From Hofstenia miamia (Eukaryota; Xenacoelomorpha; Acoela), in contig SCFE01000081.1 in the NCBI GenBank assembly GCA_004352715.1, positions 1 to 64,000 of the forward strand: a stretch of DNA of 64,000 nt, written 5' to 3'. Under the pieces are notes generated by a model. It was not told the origin of the DNA and ran no database searches. It saw only the letters and a program-made list of their open reading frames with translations. The position numbers were made by a program, and so were the translations under genes. Shown in pieces: positions 61,493 to 64,000 of the stretch (within the stretch, counting starts at the first letter, position 1; the number at the start of each line of letters is the position of its first letter).

Positions 61493-64000
61493 TCCAATGT
61501 CAATATTGCATTGGAATTTTAAAGTCAATATTGATAATTTTCACTTTAGTTGCATATCTTTTATTTTGTTCTAGAAAGAAAATTTGTAAATAATTCTGCA
61601 TAAACAGGGAGCACATCAATAGAACAAATATTAACATTACTTGACTTCTGTATTTCCTCTTAATATTTCTAAAAATATTATAAACCTAAGAGAATAATTA
61701 TGAATCTTGCTATATTTTATTTTTTGCTAATTTTTCAGTGGTGATGATGAAATATTTGAACAAATTATACAGCTTTAGCTAGGCATTAGGCCTTCACTTC
61801 ACTAAGAAATCATATGAATAAAGTATTTGAGGAAACACAAACCAGTTTTAGTATATCTAATCACCTAAATAATTATGGACTAAATTTTGAAACAAAAATA
61901 TTACATCAGATATCAAGATCAAGTTATTTAGAATTATTGAAAGTATTTGTATAAAATCTTTGCAACCAAGTTTGAACACAAAAGGAGACTTTTAAAATTT
62001 AGAAAATTATAATAATATTGTAAATCCTAGTAAATTTAGAGGGAAACTGATGATAACATTGTAAGTCAAAAAATATCTGCATGTTCTTATTAAGTTTAAA
62101 AATAGAATGGTGCAACAACTTTCAAGATCAGATAGAAACTGACCAAGCTATATGGCTTACTAAAAATTGCCTACTTTGTAAGAAATTTCCAAATCTTGGA
62201 TGTTTTTTATATTCAGCTCATCCAATGTTATAGCTACAATATTAAACCTGAAGGCAACTTACACTATGTGTTGCTTGATAAAACAGTAAATATAGTATGC
62301 TAAGATGTGATATTTTTATGATTTTACAAAAATACTGGCAAATAACAACATGATTATATTAAACATTTTGACAAATTCTTGAATTTTCTGAATATTCATG
62401 CTGCCATTAAATAAAGATCACATAAGTACTCTTGAAAATTCTTGAAATCTCAAAATTTTGTCATTCAATGTCTCATTTATTATTGGTAATGAACTTAGAT
62501 TGACTCAATCTAACATATTGAAATTAGTTAAAACATTAGAAATGGCTGACTTTCTTCTGTTCAAACTTCCAGAGAGAAGGATCAAATTAATAAATGTGAT
62601 CCAAAGCATACCATATCAATCCTTCTAAAATCCCAGGATCCTGAACTTCATTATGATTTTTAAAAACTATTAAATTTCACTTTCTAATCCATATTTCAAC
62701 CTTCTTAACTTCAAAATCATTATGAATTCTATGGATTTCTGGAATTCTACAGCTTTATCATAATAATTTTAAAATGAATGTAAGGTTTTTTTATTTTACT
62801 AAGAACTGTGCTGCCTTGGATTGACAATGTATATGAACAAAACAAACACAAACTCAGCAAAACCCAAGATTTTCAAGTACTTCGAATGTTAACAACTTGA
62901 ACTCAAATAAGCTTAATTGGAAAAACTTGGAAGAGAAATCATTATAACTAAACCTGAACTCATTCAAAAATCCACTTGAAAATATCATAAAAATTAAGTT
63001 TTTTTAAATATCAATTTTCTTACCAATCACAAAAATTATTTTTTAGATTAAAATTATGGTAAAATAAATGTTTTTTATCTTAAAAACGCGGAATTAGAAA
63101 AAAACTTGATTAAACTTGGAATTTCATTTAAAAAACTACTTGAACTCAAACTTGAAACATAAAAACTTAAACTGAGTCTGATTAACTTAAACTTGAATAA
63201 AAAACTATATTACGTGACACATCAGTCATAAGAAAATAGAGGAGCATCTTCTAAATCTGGAATTCTTATATTTATGTGCAATTATATAAATGCATCAATG
63301 TAATATTTGTTGAAAATGAAAAATGTAAAAATATTATTTTATATTTAGTGTGTTCCACCCTGCACATAATGCTACATGCTGCCACTTAACTCTATTAACT
63401 CTAATTGGAAATTAATAGCCGTCTGTTATTCATATCTGATCTTTATTACTTCATTTTGTTGCATTAGACGAAATTTTGTTTTGCAGAAAAATAATTTTCT
63501 CGACAGATGGCGCACAAAAATGCCAGATTTGCCCTATCTTAATACATTAGCAAATAAAACTTTGCACTATTTCTTCTAAATTATACAATATATTTAAAAT
63601 CGGGGGTGAGAAAATGAAAGTAAATGCCCTTAAGATTCTTTGTGAATGTTAAAGTACTCATATACTTGGTTAGTTTTTTNTGCTTTGCACTCTTTAACCT
63701 AATAACACCTTGAACCAACGTGCATGATTAATAATTATTTTATTGTTTGCGCAGCAAATCGAATTTGACCCAACAACGTTTATTTCAGTGAACTGTAAAT
63801 CCGTTGGTAACATACATATACCATTTAACATTACACGATTTGATACACTCAAACTTATTAAAATACAATATACAACTATTTATTGGAGTTTAGTTACTGC
63901 GAAATTATTTTATGTCAAATGTGGTTTGGTTTTGTTGGAATGCTTTTTAATAATTACATACACTTAAGAATGATCTCACATATATGCAATCAGTGTTGAC
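61493..64000. other. AT-rich DNA, no supported gene
   Basis: The CpG desert ends near 63084. Small frames at 63376-63579 and 63743-63967 have no recognisable domain. A single N is at 63680. Confidence 0.5.

Larger units (their letters stand above)
53069..63083. other. CpG-depleted domain, about 10 kb
   Basis: Counting by eye I find only about eight CG dinucleotides in this stretch, although C and G are present at levels comparable with the flanks, where CG occurs every few lines. TG and CA are frequent. This is the footprint of long-term germline CpG methylation, which in many invertebrates covers gene bodies. Edges are sharp (CG-containing sequence resumes at 53067 and at 63085). It may be an intron or body of an expressed gene whose exons lie mostly outside or were not recognised. 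Confidence 0.85.

Overview
The window looks like nuclear DNA of an invertebrate animal. It is strongly AT-rich, packed with decayed transposons of animal type (Ty3/gypsy, several LINEs, a tRNA-headed SINE, hAT, mariner and TTAA-flanked elements), and its one recognisable host gene is split by long introns. A roughly 10-kb stretch almost free of CpG beside CpG-normal DNA fits the mosaic DNA methylation seen in many invertebrates. I cannot name the species. Operons, prokaryotic signals and CRISPR arrays are absent.

Layout. 1-1.7 kb: unremarkable DNA and a 616-N gap. 1.7-6.8 kb: a broken minus-strand Ty3/gypsy fragment (reverse transcriptase, RNase H, integrase, then unrecognised downstream frames). 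Its reverse transcriptase ends exactly in the anticodon loop of a tRNA-Leu copy. 6.8-8.0 kb: a decaying tandem array of tRNA-Leu(CAG) copies, period about 385 bp, with a LINE tail inserted. 8.2-9.9 kb: two SINE heads, an internally deleted LINE-like derivative and an SGNH-hydrolase-like fragment. 10.5-19 kb: LINE remnants, tetra/hexamer-rich hAT-like DNA and a TTAA-flanked MITE.

22.3-36.1 kb: the main host gene, on the minus strand. A 444-codon exon (23604-22272) encodes a compact homologue of KANSL1/NSL1, the scaffold of the NSL histone-acetyltransferase complex. A phase-compatible GC-rich exon (28024-27823) and a probable CpG-rich non-coding first exon ending at 35847 complete an inferred 509-residue model. 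The introns, 4.2 and 7.8 kb, hold an hAT element carrying a nested LINE tail.

36-53 kb: no convincing host gene. There are MITEs, a mariner relic, a regular 103-nt hairpin, hAT relics with C-terminal dimerisation domains, and simple repeats. 53.1-63.1 kb: a CpG desert (about eight CpG in 10 kb by eye) holding a rearranged minus-strand LINE, a direct repeat 6 kb apart, an 0.8-kb putative MITE and one weak candidate exon. It may be a methylated intron or gene body. Several N gaps are flanked by duplicated sequence, which points to unmerged haplotype contigs.
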